NCBI GenBank assembly: GCA_905209725.1
Contig: CAJLTZ010000032.1
Location: forward strand, 1-25,285
DNA from: an uncultured Muribaculaceae bacterium
GTDB lineage: Bacteria > Bacteroidota > Bacteroidia > Bacteroidales > Muribaculaceae
DNA length: 25,285 nt
Reading direction: 5' to 3'
Shown: one piece after another, positions 1 to 8,917 of the stretch
Position numbering within the stretch: the stretch's first letter is position 1
How the letters are laid out: the number at the start of each line of letters is the position of its first letter
The notes under the pieces: generated by a model
What the model saw: only the letters and a program-made list of their open reading frames with translations
Database searches by the model: none
Told to the model about the DNA's origin: nothing
Program-made: the position numbers and the translations under genes

Positions 1-48
1 TGAACCGAATTTATTTAATTTTTAACCCCGTCCATTTTTTAGTGGACA
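1..48. mobile_element. Probable terminus of an insertion sequence running off the left edge
   Basis: Positions 34-48 (ATTTTTTAGTGGACA) are the exact inverse of 25238-25252 near the other edge, and weaker similarity continues about six bases inward (TAgTG against TAaTG). In this orientation the copy would be the right end of an element extending leftwards out of the window. No transposase is visible, so the family cannot be named. Position 16-23 (TAATTTTT) is one base from a Bacteroidetes -7 element and might fire outward. The reading as an IS end is an inference from the inverted pair and from the truncated gene at the other edge. Confidence 0.4.
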
Positions 49-74
49 GTAGTGTACTCATTAAAAGAAATAAG

Positions 75-797
75 ATGGATTACAACAATTATCATCAGAC
101 GCCTCCCCCCTTCCCGGGTCAGGGCGTAAGCGTAAAGACGCAGGTAAATTCAGTAATGAAGCGTGTCTATGTGCGCATGTTCATAGGTATGCTTATATCT
201 GCATTCTGTGCCCTCGGAGTGGCAAGCAGTCCTGCCGCATTATCTTTCATCTTCGGAAATCAGATTGTGTTCTGGGGAATGTTTATAGTAATGCTGGTGA
301 TGGCGTTTGTGCTTCCCGCGCGTCTCACCCGCATGAGCACCGGCGCATGCCTTTTGATGTTCTGCCTCTTCGCAGCGTTGATGGGAGTATGGCTCGCCCC
401 GATATTCCTTGTGTATAGCATCGGCACTATTGTCTACACCTTCTTCATCACCGCCGGCACATTTGGCGCAATGTCGGTGTATGGATATTTCACCAAGAGC
501 GACCTCTCAAAGATGGGCACCTTCCTTATCATGGCGCTCTTCGGCCTCATTATTGCCACCGTGGTGAATATTTTTGTGGCCAGCAGCACATTAGATTGGA
601 TTATCTCAATCGTGGGCGTGCTGATTTTCACCGGCCTCACCGCTTGGGACACGCAGACCGTGAAGCGCCTGGCCGCCGCCAATCTCGACCCGGCTCTCAC
701 CGACAAACTCGCCACAATGGGAGCCCTAAACCTCTACCTCGACTTCATCAACCTATTCCTCTATCTGCTCCGCATCTTCGGCGGCAGGGATAATTAA
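75..797 (+). CDS. Bax inhibitor-1/YccA family integral membrane protein
   Basis: Polytopic inner-membrane protein of the BI-1 superfamily, whose members are linked to membrane stress, calcium leak or FtsH-type protease control; the substrate here is unknown. After a short polar Pro-rich N-terminus (about residues 1-30) roughly seven hydrophobic segments follow. The C-terminal signature LYLDFINLFLYLLRIFG, ending in GGRDN, is typical of the family, and 240 residues is the usual length. I chose the ATG at 75 (MDYNNYHQ) over an upstream GTG at 42, because the latter would start inside the probable IS end and the A-rich AAAAGAAATAAG just before 75 suits Bacteroidetes initiation. The gene stands alone; the native promoter appears to be missing, as the IS boundary lies about 25 nt upstream. 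Family call is secure, role is not. Confidence 0.9.
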   Translation: MDYNNYHQTPPPFPGQGVSVKTQVNSVMKRVYVRMFIGMLISAFCALGVASSPAALSFIFGNQIVFWGMFIVMLVMAFVLPARLTRMSTGACLLMFCLFAALMGVWLAPIFLVYSIGTIVYTFFITAGTFGAMSVYGYFTKSDLSKMGTFLIMALFGLIIATVVNIFVASSTLDWIISIVGVLIFTGLTAWDTQTVKRLAAANLDPALTDKLATMGALNLYLDFINLFLYLLRIFGGRDN

Positions 798-830
798 GTT
801 TTAAAATTTCGCAAGGCTTAAACCTATAAA

Positions 831-858
831 CAGCGATAAACGTTCAGCGATAAACGTT
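831..858. repeat. Perfect 14-bp tandem duplication directly upstream of a start codon
   Basis: CAGCGATAAACGTT occurs twice head to tail (831-844 and 845-858), followed by CAACA and the ATG at 864. Each unit holds the palindrome AACGTT. It fills the whole initiation region of the next gene, so it either affects translation or transcription or is a slippage duplication. Confidence 0.8.
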
Positions 859-863
859 CAACA

Positions 864-1133
864 ATGACAAGAGATGAATTTAAAGAGAACCTCCGCCGCA
901 TGGTGAGAGAGTATCTCGCCTCCGAGGAGAGTTACGACGACGACGCACTGCTCGTGATCGACAAGAACACGCTTGCGCTGACGCTTGCTGACGGCGAGGA
1001 GAGCGACCAATACGATGAAGACCCGCGATTCGACGCATATAATGTGATGGATCTCGTGGAGATGGACAGCGACGGCAAATGGATTCCCTCCGAGGAAGCC
1101 CTCACCGAAGTCGCCGCCGACTATGCCGAATAA
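864..1133 (+). CDS. Small acidic hypothetical protein
   Basis: A short protein of 89 residues with no transmembrane segment or signal peptide, very rich in Asp and Glu (for example the ESYDDDALL stretch near residue 22 and EESDQYDEDP near 45). It looks cytosolic and fully structured rather than low-complexity, with Trp, Tyr and Phe spread along it. I do not recognise a named family. It starts 66 nt after the BI-1 gene, behind a perfect 14-bp tandem repeat, and is closed by a strong hairpin terminator. The high coding character and the terminator placement support a real gene. No function can be assigned from sequence. Confidence 0.75.
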   Translation: MTRDEFKENLRRMVREYLASEESYDDDALLVIDKNTLALTLADGEESDQYDEDPRFDAYNVMDLVEMDSDGKWIPSEEALTEVAADYAE

Positions 1134-1154
1134 AGTATAGAAAACCCAACACAT

Positions 1155-1189
1155 AAAAATCCCGGTGCCGCAGGGCATCGGGATTTTTT
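1155..1189. terminator. Bidirectional intrinsic terminator between convergent genes
   Basis: Arms 1155-1169 (AAAAATCCCGGTGCC) and 1174-1188 pair over 15 bp with one G-T wobble and a 4-nt GCAG loop. T-runs follow on both strands, so it can end the small acidic gene on + and pnp on -. Confidence 0.9.
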
Positions 1190-1216
1190 ATACCTTGGAA
1201 GGACTCGAATAGTATC

Positions 1217-3529
1217 TTAGTCCTCTTTGTGACGGGGAGTGAATGTGCGGGGACCACGGTCGCCGTCACGACGCGGGCCACGGTCGCCTTCGCGGCGCGG
1301 GCCTCTGGGATCACGGTCGCCACGGTCGCCGTCACGACGCGGACGCTCGCCACGCGGACGCTGCTCTCGCTCCACATAGCCCTCAGGCTTCGGCTCCAAC
1401 GCACGCATCGACAGACGATATTTGCCCGTCTTCTTGTCAATCTCGAGAAGTTTCACCTTCACCTTGTCGCCCTCCTTCAGGCCGCTTGCGGCCATGTCCT
1501 CGAGGCGGTTCCAGGAGATCTCGCTGATATGGAGAAGTCCGTCGCGACCCGGCATGAACTCTACAAATGCTCCGAAATCGAGAATCGAACGCACTGTGCC
1601 CTCATACACCTCACCCTCCTCGGGCTGAGCCACGATAGCCTTGATTTTCGAAAGCGCCGCGTCGATGCTTGCCTTGTCTTTCGATGCAATCTCCACGCGT
1701 CCTACACCTGTCTTCTCGTCCTCGTCGATAGAGATGGTGGTTCCGGTCTCCTCCTGGATGCCCTGGATCACCTTGCCCTGCGGGCCGATCACTGCGCCAA
1801 TCATCTCCTTCGGAATCTCGATGGTAACCAGACGCGGCACATGAGGCTTGTAGTCCTCGCGCGGTGCGGGAATGGTCTCGTTGATGATGTTCAGGATGTG
1901 CAGACGTCCGTCGCGAGCCTGATTTAGCGCCTTCTCGAGCACCTCATAGCTCAGGCCGTCGCACTTGATATCCATCTGGGTGGCTGTGATACCCTTTGTG
2001 GTACCGGTCACCTTGAAGTCCATGTCGCCGAGGTGGTCCTCATCGCCAAGAATATCGGATAGGATAGCATATTTCACATTCCCCTCGTCGCTGATAAGGC
2101 CCATAGCCACGCCGGCCACAGGGCGCTTCATCTTCACGCCGGCGTCAAGAAGCGACAGCGTGCCGCCACATACTGTGGCCATCGACGACGAACCGTTGCT
2201 CTCGAGAATATCCGACACGATGCGGCAGGTGTAGGGGAAATCATCGGGGAACATGCGCTTCAACGCACGGTGGGCAAGATTGCCGTGGCCGATTTCACGA
2301 CGGCCCACGCCGCGCTGCGGACGAGCCTCACCTGTGCTAAAGGGCGGGAAGTTGTAGTGGAGCAGGAAGCGTTCCTTGCTCTGGTTGAGCACGTCGTCGA
2401 CGATCTTCTCGTCGAGCGTGGTGCCGAGAGTTGTTGTCACGAGAGCCTGAGTCTCGCCGCGGGTGAAGATGGCCGCTCCGTGAGGGCCGGGCAGATAGTC
2501 CACCTCACACCAGATGGGGCGGATCTCCGTGGTCTTGCGGCCGTCGAGGCGTATACCCTCGTCGAGCACGCAGCGGCGCATTGCCTCTTTCTCCACATCG
2601 TGGTAATATCTTTTCACCATTGCCTTGCGCTGGTCGTCGGTGTATTTCTCGAGCTGCTTCTCGGTCATCTCGGGCATATTCTCGATATACTCCTCGCAGA
2701 TTGCGTCAAACTGGTCGTTGCGCCAGTGCTTGTCGGCGCAGCCTGTGCGGGCGATGGCGTAAGCCTTGTCGTAGCATTTCTCATGGACGTCGGCGCGAAG
2801 GGCCTCGTCGTTCACCTCGTGGCAGTATTTGCGCTTCTCCTCCTTGCCGGCCTCCTTCATCAGTTCGATCTGGGCCTGGCAGTGTTTCTTGATTTCCTCG
2901 TGGGCAACCTTGAGGGCCTCCAGAAGTTCGGCTTCCGACACCTCGTTCATCTCGCCCTCCACCATCATGATGTTATCGTAGGTGGCGCCTACCATAAGTT
3001 CGATGTCGGCACGCTCCATCTGGTCGAATGTAGGATTGATCACCCATTCGCCATCCACCCTGGCCACGCGCACCTCGGAGATGGGGCCATTGAAGGGCAC
3101 ATCGCTGCACGCAAGCGCTGCCGAAGCTGCGATGCCGGCAAGTGCATCGGGGGCATCATTCTCGTCGGCAGAGTAAAGGGTCACGTTGACAAACGTCTCT
3201 GCGTGGTAATTGTCAGGGAAAAGCGGACGCAGCACGCGGTCCACTAAGCGCGACGTCAAAATCTCATAGTCGCTGGCACGTCCCTCTCTTTTCAGGAAAC
3301 CGCCGGGATAGCGTCCAATCGAGGCGTATTTCTCTTTGTATTCCACTGTGAGCGGCATGAAATCCACTCCTTCGCCGGCCTCCTTGGCCGAACATACGGT
3401 AGCGAGCAACATCGTATTGCCCATGCGTACCTCTACCGCTCCATCCGCCTGCTTGGCTAACTTGCCTGTCTCAATCGTGATTTCTCTTCCGTCGGGCAGT
3501 GCGATGGTCTTCTTTACTGGTTTAAGCAT
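1217..3529 (-). CDS. pnp: Polynucleotide phosphorylase (polyribonucleotide nucleotidyltransferase)
   Basis: Phosphorolytic 3'-5' exoribonuclease, expected to form a trimer and to act in mRNA decay and RNA quality control. Order seen: RNase PH domain 1, linking helical domain, RNase PH domain 2 with the catalytic-site stretch [15 protein letters not shown], a KH domain with the GxxG loop IGPQGK, and an S1 domain ([15 protein letters not shown]). The protein is 770 residues, about 60 longer than the common form, because of an Arg/Asp/Gly-rich tail from about residue 712 made of repeated RRDGDRG-like units. The start at 3529 ([14 protein letters not shown]) matches the family N-terminus; the longer frame would add 35 residues that do not look native. 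A well-formed promoter lies 130 nt upstream, leaving a leader of roughly 120 nt. Confidence 0.97.
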   Translation of the reverse strand: MLKPVKKTIALPDGREITIETGKLAKQADGAVEVRMGNTMLLATVCSAKEAGEGVDFMPLTVEYKEKYASIGRYPGGFLKREGRASDYEILTSRLVDRVLRPLFPDNYHAETFVNVTLYSADENDAPDALAGIAASAALACSDVPFNGPISEVRVARVDGEWVINPTFDQMERADIELMVGATYDNIMMVEGEMNEVSEAELLEALKVAHEEIKKHCQAQIELMKEAGKEEKRKYCHEVNDEALRADVHEKCYDKAYAIARTGCADKHWRNDQFDAICEEYIENMPEMTEKQLEKYTDDQRKAMVKRYYHDVEKEAMRRCVLDEGIRLDGRKTTEIRPIWCEVDYLPGPHGAAIFTRGETQALVTTTLGTTLDEKIVDDVLNQSKERFLLHYNFPPFSTGEARPQRGVGRREIGHGNLAHRALKRMFPDDFPYTCRIVSDILESNGSSSMATVCGGTLSLLDAGVKMKRPVAGVAMGLISDEGNVKYAILSDILGDEDHLGDMDFKVTGTTKGITATQMDIKCDGLSYEVLEKALNQARDGRLHILNIINETIPAPREDYKPHVPRLVTIEIPKEMIGAVIGPQGKVIQGIQEETGTTISIDEDEKTGVGRVEIASKDKASIDAALSKIKAIVAQPEEGEVYEGTVRSILDFGAFVEFMPGRDGLLHISEISWNRLEDMAASGLKEGDKVKVKLLEIDKKTGKYRLSMRALEPKPEGYVEREQRPRGERPRRDGDRGDRDPRGPRREGDRGPRRDGDRGPRTFTPRHKED

Positions 3530-3875
3530 AAAAATCTTTATTGTTTTTCTTCGCTCTTTCGTCTTTTGCGCGCTGAGGGACAAGCCGTTTGGCAGAATCC
3601 CGGCATCAGGCTGCGACCCATCTGAGACGCGCAAATTTCGCTATTGCAAAAATTTCCACAAAGTTAACATTTTTCTCCGAAATATCAAAGCTGCAAAACA
3701 CCGATAGAGCCGACGTCCCCGGACTTTGCCACAAAGTATGTTCTCTTTTTGGGAAATTTTCGCTAACTTTGCATTTTGAGGCCTTCTGCCGGCCATACGC
3801 TTTGTATGGCTGCCCGGCCGTGACGCACCTACTCTTTTTAAATTCATTTTTTATTGACAGTATTTCATCACTTTT
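3530..3875. other. Divergent intergenic region, pnp / lipoprotein gene
   Basis: 346 nt without a convincing gene. It holds the pnp promoter on -, a TAACTTTG -7-like element on + at 3764-3771 (no TTTG at the usual 19-20 nt spacing), and a hairpin GCCATAC-GCTTT-GTATGGC at 3792-3810 that would sit in the 5' leader of the + strand lipoprotein gene. Confidence 0.55.
3659..3689 (-). promoter_or_regulatory. Bacteroidetes-type promoter for pnp
   Basis: On the minus strand TTTG (3689-3686), 19 nt, then TAACTTTG (3666-3659), a full match to the TTTG / TAnnTTTG form. The expected transcript starts near 3652 and carries an untranslated leader of about 120 nt. Confidence 0.7.
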
Positions 3876-4967
3876 ATGAAGATTAAAATATTTGCTGCGG
3901 CGATTGTGTCCGCTATCATGGCTCTCGCGCTCGCCTCCTGCGGCGAGGCCAAATTCAAAGTAAACGGTGAGATTTATGACGCCGAAGGAAAATCGGTAGT
4001 GCTCGAAAAACCGGATTTCCTCGGCCAATGGCAGGCGGTAGACTCCGCCCGCATCGGTTCCGACGGCTCTTTCTCCATCTCCTCACCCGCCCCGGCCTCG
4101 CCCGAAATCTACCGCCTCGCCCTCGACGGCCGGTACATCTACCTCCCCATAGATTCCATTGAACAACTCACCGTGACAAGTTCCGGTCCCAAGTTTGGCA
4201 CCGACTTCAACCTGACCGGTTCGCCGCAGGCCGAACACTTGGCTGCCTTCGAGAAGGAACTCCTCGCGCTTAACGCCACCGACTCCGTGTCGCTCGCCAA
4301 ATTCAAGCGCGACGTCTACACCAAATACATCAAGGATGCCCAGGGCTCCATCTTGGGCTACTACCTCCTCACCAAGACCCTCGGCAACCGCCCGCTCTAT
4401 GATGCCGCCGACCAGGAGGATGCCAAATATTTCGCCGCAGTGGCCACACAGTTTGAGATGTTCCGTCCCAACGACCCGCATGCCGACATGCTCCGCAAAG
4501 TATCGCTCGATGCCATGCGCCGCCGCCACACCTCCCGCAACGGCCGCCGAGCCGTAATGGCCAACGAGGATATCAAAGTGCTCGACATCCAGCTCCCCGA
4601 CCCGAATTCCAACACCGCGAAACTCTCCGATCTCGTGGGAAAGGGTACGCCGGTGCTCGTGGTGTTCGGAATGATGAATGAACAGGACTCGCCGGCCTTC
4701 AACCGCCAGCTTGCCGACCTATACAACAAGCGTTCGGCCTCACTCAAGATTTTCCAGGTGTCGCTCGACGCCGACCATTACGCATGGCGCGACGCCGCCC
4801 GCAACCTCCCCTGGACCAATGTGATCGATACCGGCGGCACGTCGGATGCCATCACCAAATATAATGTACAGCAGCTCCCCGCCTTCTTCATCTTTGACGC
4901 CCAGGGCGACCTCCGCGAGCGCGCCGAAGACTTCGCTACTCTCGAAAAACTCCTCTCAAAATATTAA
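3876..4967 (+). CDS. DUF4369-type lipoprotein with a thioredoxin-like domain lacking CXXC
   Basis: Envelope lipoprotein of 363 residues. A signal peptide ends in the lipobox LASC with Cys22 as the acylated residue. Residues about 26-120 (KVNGEIYDAEGKSVVLE onwards) fit DUF4369, a domain usually placed before an AhpC/TSA or TlpA-type thioredoxin fold in Bacteroidetes. The C-terminal part, from about residue 230, has that fold's landmarks: strand LVVFG, and the cis-Pro loop LPAFFIFDAQGDL. However, where active members read WCxPC this protein reads GMMNEQDS, so no redox cysteines exist. It is therefore probably a structural or binding homologue rather than an oxidoreductase. It is followed after 5 nt by the YciH gene, suggesting co-transcription. 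Confidence 0.85.
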   Translation: MKIKIFAAAIVSAIMALALASCGEAKFKVNGEIYDAEGKSVVLEKPDFLGQWQAVDSARIGSDGSFSISSPAPASPEIYRLALDGRYIYLPIDSIEQLTVTSSGPKFGTDFNLTGSPQAEHLAAFEKELLALNATDSVSLAKFKRDVYTKYIKDAQGSILGYYLLTKTLGNRPLYDAADQEDAKYFAAVATQFEMFRPNDPHADMLRKVSLDAMRRRHTSRNGRRAVMANEDIKVLDIQLPDPNSNTAKLSDLVGKGTPVLVVFGMMNEQDSPAFNRQLADLYNKRSASLKIFQVSLDADHYAWRDAARNLPWTNVIDTGGTSDAITKYNVQQLPAFFIFDAQGDLRERAEDFATLEKLLSKY

Positions 4968-4972
4968 GCCCA

Positions 4973-5305
4973 ATGGATTGGAAAGAACAGCTCGCTAAGT
5001 TGAGCGCCAGCGGCACACTGCCCGAAGGCGAGCCCGAAGCAGAGGCGGCAGCGCCGCAGGCAGAGACGCACGTCAAGAATGCTACTCTTCACGTGCTCAC
5101 CGACCGCAAAGGGCGCAAGGGGAAGACTGCAACTATTGTGGAGGGCTTTCCTGAAGATGGCAAGGAGGCCGAGGAGGTGGCAGGCCGCCTGAAGAAACAA
5201 CTCGGCTGCGGTGGCAGTTCACGCTGCGGCGAAATCCTCATCCAGGGAGACTGCAAGCAGAAAGTCACCGACTTGCTCCGCGCTATGGGATTCAAAGTGA
5301 AATAA
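4973..5305 (+). CDS. yciH: SUI1/eIF1-like translation factor (YciH family)
   Basis: A 110-residue cytosolic protein. The C-terminal 70 residues form the SUI1 fold: basic RKGRKGKTATIVEGF, then LKKQLGCGGSSRC, then the ILIQGD strand and a terminal KVTDLLRAMGFKV helix-strand. In bacteria such proteins bind the small ribosomal subunit and influence start-site fidelity, though their physiological role is poorly settled. The N-terminal 35 residues are acidic, Ala/Glu/Pro-rich and probably disordered. It sits 5 nt behind the lipoprotein gene and 16 nt before the helicase gene, so all three are likely one transcript. Family call is secure. Confidence 0.92.
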   Translation: MDWKEQLAKLSASGTLPEGEPEAEAAAPQAETHVKNATLHVLTDRKGRKGKTATIVEGFPEDGKEAEEVAGRLKKQLGCGGSSRCGEILIQGDCKQKVTDLLRAMGFKVK

Positions 5306-5321
5306 TCATCAATCAGGGGAT

Positions 5322-8300
5322 ATGCTTGATTTGCAACGCGCCTCGGCAGGATCTGGAAAAACCCATTCGCTGGCAAAGAAATTTATCTGGTATTATATCA
5401 CGGTGGTCGACGAGAACTCCTCATCGGGCAAGCGTCGCCTGCGCCATATTGAGGAGATTGCCGACTCCATCTCCCACATCCTCGCCATCACCTTTACCAA
5501 CAAGGCCACCAACGAGATGCAGATGCGCATCGTGGAGCGGCTCTTCAAACTCGCCTATCCCGACGGCTCCGACGACGACTACATGACCGACTTCTCCAAG
5601 GCCCTCGGCGAAACGCCGGAGAAGATCAGCCGCGTGAGCCGCTACGCCCTGCATGTGCTCCTCTCCAATTATTCCGATTTCAACGTATCCACAATCGACT
5701 CATTCTTCCAGCGCGTGCTCCGCACATTCACCTATGAAGCCGACATCAGCGACTCCTACCAGGTGGAACTCAACGGCAACTATCTGAGCCACGTGGGCGT
5801 TGACGACACGCTCGACGAAGTGGACACAAATCCTTCCTGCGAGGCAGCCACCTGGATTCAGGACATTATGACCTCTACCAACAGCGGCTGGAACATCTTC
5901 CTCAAAAAGGATAACACGGCAAGTTATAAGTCGCTGCTAAAGAATGTGGACCGCCTCAACAATGAGGAATACAAAAAGATTCGCCCGCTGCTGGAAGCCT
6001 ATTTCGCCGCCCATCCCTACTTCCATAAGATATATGAAGACCTGAAGAAAGAATGTGAGAATGATGTGCGCAAGGCATGGAATAATATGTGCGGGCACGC
6101 CCGCGACCTCAAAGGGATCCTGCCCGACAATATGAAGGGGCTTAATGGCAACAATTTCCTCTCCTTGCCCGAAAAAGGACTTAAGGCATGCCTTGACACC
6201 AACTGGGACACTGCCCCAAAAAAGGTTGTGCCATCCTTTGATGAGATGCAAGCGAAGGTGAGCAAGAAACTTGACGACGAGGATCTCTTCAACAAGATAT
6301 CAGCGGCTTATAAACTGCTTTATGATGCCTATCTGCATTGGACAGATCTGAGGGAAACCAACCGCTTCCGCCATTGGAAAGTGTATAAGGGCAATATGCC
6401 CTTCATGGGGCTTCTCGAGATTCTTGACCGTAAGCGCCGCGACTATCTTATCGACAACAATGCCATCGAATTGAGCGAGACCTCCGTGCTCCTGCGCAGC
6501 ATCATCGGCGACGAGACCGATGCCCCTTTCATATATGAGCGTCTGGGCACACGCCTCAATCATTTCCTTATCGATGAATTCCAGGACACATCGCTTCTCC
6601 AGTGGGAAAACCTTCAGCCATTGCTCAACGAGAGCATGTCGCACGATCACGACAACCTGATTATCGGCGATGTGAAGCAGAGCATCTACCGCTTCCGCAA
6701 CGCCCGCCCCGAACTCATCAGCAATGTGGTGCCGGACTATTATAAACTGTCATATCCCGACAGTGTGAGAATCCTGGGCGACAAGCCTTCAGAGAATACC
6801 AACTGGCGCAGCCGGTTGGGCATCGTGCAATTTAACAATGCCTTTTTCCGCTGGTTCAGCCGTGAACTCTCGTCTGATATCGCTTCGCTCTACAACGGTG
6901 TGGTGCAGACCCCCCACTTCCGGGAGCCGGAGGGCTATGTGGAGGTGCGCTTTTATCGCACCACCTCCTCCAAAGAGGAGAAAGCCGTAAGCCGCCCGGA
7001 GAAAACCGTAGAACTCATTGTGGATCTGATGCGACGCGGATTCGCATTCGAGGACATAGCCGTGCTTGTCGACACTAACCAACACGGCACCGATATAATA
7101 AATGCAATTCTGGCGCACAATCGGGAAGCCCGCGAGAATGGGGAGCGTGAGATTGAATTTGTGAGCGAGCAGTCGCTTATAATATCCTCGGCAGTCTCGG
7201 TGCGCGTGATAGAGGCAGTGCTCCGCAGTGTGGCCAATGGTGCCAACGCCACCATCCAGCCCGAGGAGTCGCGCAAGAAAAAGGGTGTGGGCAAATGGAC
7301 CGACATTGAATGCGCCTTCCGCTTCTTCGACATAAGCAAAGGGAATCCGGAAAGCTCGATTGCAGAGCGCCTTGACTCCTTCATCAAGTCGGGCGGCGAT
7401 GTGACGCGCCTGCGCGACATGCTCGCCAAAATGCCGGCGATGACACTGCCCGCCATCGTAGAGGCCGCCGTGGCCGAATTCATCGACCCCGAAACGCGCC
7501 GGCGCGAAGCCGGATTCATCGCCGCTTTCCAGGACCTCGTGCTCGAATATTGCGACTCCCATCCTACCGACGTGGCTTCCTTCCTCCGCTGGTGGGACTT
7601 GCTCCGCGACAAGGCCTCCATCGCATCCCCCGAGGATGTGAAGGCCATCAAGATCATGACCGTCCATAAGTCGAAGGGCCTCGAATTCGCCTGCGTCATT
7701 GTACCCTTCGAGGATGCCGAAATATCCGACCATGTGCCGCCCGAACACAGGCGAGAATGGACCTGGGTGAAGCCGGCACCGGTGTTCAATCCGTCGCTCG
7801 ACCTCCCACCCTATCTTCCGGTGGAACTGACTGCCGACCTCGAAGGCACTGCCCACGAAAACAGCCTCCACGAATATTACGACCTACTGCGCAAGGATGA
7901 CCTTAACAAATCCTATGTGGCCTACACCCGCGCCACCGACGAACTCTATATCTTCACCGTGCCTCCGACCAAACCGGACAAAAACGGCCAAATCAAAAAA
8001 CAGACGATGGGTGATTACCTCAATAGATTCATGACGGGCTATGACAAGCTCGGACTCAACGCTGAGTTTGATCCTATGTTCGTGCCGGCCGTCGGTTCTG
8101 TCCGCGAAACGGAGGAGGGCTACCTTGCCATAGGGGAACGCTGCGAGGATTTTGACAGCCTTAAGAAGATGCGTAAGGCTGCGAAGGAGGCAAAAGAGGA
8201 GCAACGCAAGGCCGAAAGTGAGAAATCTGGCTATGTGTTCAAGAAGGAGCGCAGCAAGAAGGAGTCAATGGCCGCAGGGGCCTACTATTCCGGGGTGCCC

Positions 8301-8903
8301 GCCGCCAAACTGAAATTCCGCCTCTCCGACCTCACTTCCTGGGCTCCCGAAGAAAAGGATGACGCCGAAGACGCGGAGACTGCCGGCTCCGGTCTCTTCC
8401 CCGGCGAGGAGAGCCCGCTCGAGATCCTCGACAAGAATCCGCGCTCTGAGGGAAACCTCAAGCACGCAATCCTGCAGAATGTAGCCACTGCTTCCGACCT
8501 CGACATGGCCATCCGCATAGTGCAGGCGTCGGGCCTTCTGCTCGACGACGAGGCCCGTGAATACCGCGCACAGCTCTCGCGTGCCATCGGGGAAGTGGAA
8601 GCCCGCCACTGGTTCGACGGCACTGCGCAGATAATCAACGAGCGCCCCATCCTTAACGGCTCCGGCCATCTCCCACGCCCTGACCGCGTGATGCTCTTCC
8701 CCGACGGCTCCGCAGTGGTGGTGGACTATAAATTCGGCAAAGTGCCTGAAAACCTGAACAGATACAACAACCAGGTGTTCGGCTATGTCAACGCCCTCCG
8801 CAAGTCGGGACGCTTCAAAAATGTGAAAGGATACTTATGGTTTGTCAATGAATCGCGCGTCTTTAACGTCAGCGGATTTGTAAAAGACAAGCAAAAGCCT
8901 TAA
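5322..8903 (+). CDS. AddA/RecB-like UvrD-family helicase-nuclease
   Basis: A 1193-residue double-strand-break-processing enzyme of the AddA/RecB type. Helicase motifs are intact: Walker A ASAGSGKT at residues 7-14, Walker B DEFQDT at 418-423, VHKSKGLEF at 781-789 and VAYTRATDEL at 866-875. The C-terminal PD-(D/E)XK nuclease shows Asp1121 and DYK at 1135-1137. It starts so close to Walker A that the ATG at 5322 is the only sensible start. By family knowledge it should pair with an AddB-like PD-(D/E)XK protein, which is not in this window. A Lys/Glu-rich linker (about residues 945-985) separates the helicase core from the nuclease. Its 3' end carries the promoter of the next gene. Whether the heterodimer is AddAB or a Bacteroidetes variant cannot be told here. 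Confidence 0.92.
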   Translation: MLDLQRASAGSGKTHSLAKKFIWYYITVVDENSSSGKRRLRHIEEIADSISHILAITFTNKATNEMQMRIVERLFKLAYPDGSDDDYMTDFSKALGETPEKISRVSRYALHVLLSNYSDFNVSTIDSFFQRVLRTFTYEADISDSYQVELNGNYLSHVGVDDTLDEVDTNPSCEAATWIQDIMTSTNSGWNIFLKKDNTASYKSLLKNVDRLNNEEYKKIRPLLEAYFAAHPYFHKIYEDLKKECENDVRKAWNNMCGHARDLKGILPDNMKGLNGNNFLSLPEKGLKACLDTNWDTAPKKVVPSFDEMQAKVSKKLDDEDLFNKISAAYKLLYDAYLHWTDLRETNRFRHWKVYKGNMPFMGLLEILDRKRRDYLIDNNAIELSETSVLLRSIIGDETDAPFIYERLGTRLNHFLIDEFQDTSLLQWENLQPLLNESMSHDHDNLIIGDVKQSIYRFRNARPELISNVVPDYYKLSYPDSVRILGDKPSENTNWRSRLGIVQFNNAFFRWFSRELSSDIASLYNGVVQTPHFREPEGYVEVRFYRTTSSKEEKAVSRPEKTVELIVDLMRRGFAFEDIAVLVDTNQHGTDIINAILAHNREARENGEREIEFVSEQSLIISSAVSVRVIEAVLRSVANGANATIQPEESRKKKGVGKWTDIECAFRFFDISKGNPESSIAERLDSFIKSGGDVTRLRDMLAKMPAMTLPAIVEAAVAEFIDPETRRREAGFIAAFQDLVLEYCDSHPTDVASFLRWWDLLRDKASIASPEDVKAIKIMTVHKSKGLEFACVIVPFEDAEISDHVPPEHRREWTWVKPAPVFNPSLDLPPYLPVELTADLEGTAHENSLHEYYDLLRKDDLNKSYVAYTRATDELYIFTVPPTKPDKNGQIKKQTMGDYLNRFMTGYDKLGLNAEFDPMFVPAVGSVRETEEGYLAIGERCEDFDSLKKMRKAAKEAKEEQRKAESEKSGYVFKKERSKKESMAAGAYYSGVPAAKLKFRLSDLTSWAPEEKDDAEDAETAGSGLFPGEESPLEILDKNPRSEGNLKHAILQNVATASDLDMAIRIVQASGLLLDDEAREYRAQLSRAIGEVEARHWFDGTAQIINERPILNGSGHLPRPDRVMLFPDGSAVVVDYKFGKVPENLNRYNNQVFGYVNALRKSGRFKNVKGYLWFVNESRVFNVSGFVKDKQKP

Positions 8904-8908
8904 CTTTG
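8877..8908 (+). promoter_or_regulatory. Promoter for gldE overlapping the upstream stop codon
   Basis: TTTG at 8877-8880, 20 nt, then TAACTTTG at 8901-8908. The TAA of the helicase gene is the first three bases of the -7 element. The expected start is within a few bases of the gldE ATG at 8918, so the mRNA would be almost leaderless. Confidence 0.6.
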
Positions 8909-8917
8909 CATTTAATT

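Noticed and set aside
2270..3247. Open frame of 325 codons on + opposite pnp
   Set aside because: Antisense shadow; Leu/Val/His-rich composition and no start context.
3748..3771. Full promoter for the DUF4369 lipoprotein gene
   Set aside because: TAACTTTG is present at 3764-3771, but the nearest TTTG is only 12 nt upstream, so only a half-site is supported.
3606..4028. Minus-strand frame of 140 codons across the pnp/lipoprotein gap
   Set aside because: It runs through the pnp promoter and into the lipoprotein signal peptide, and the translation has no protein-like pattern.
6789..7871. Open frame of 360 codons on - inside the helicase-nuclease gene
   Set aside because: Antisense shadow of a gene whose motifs are complete on +.
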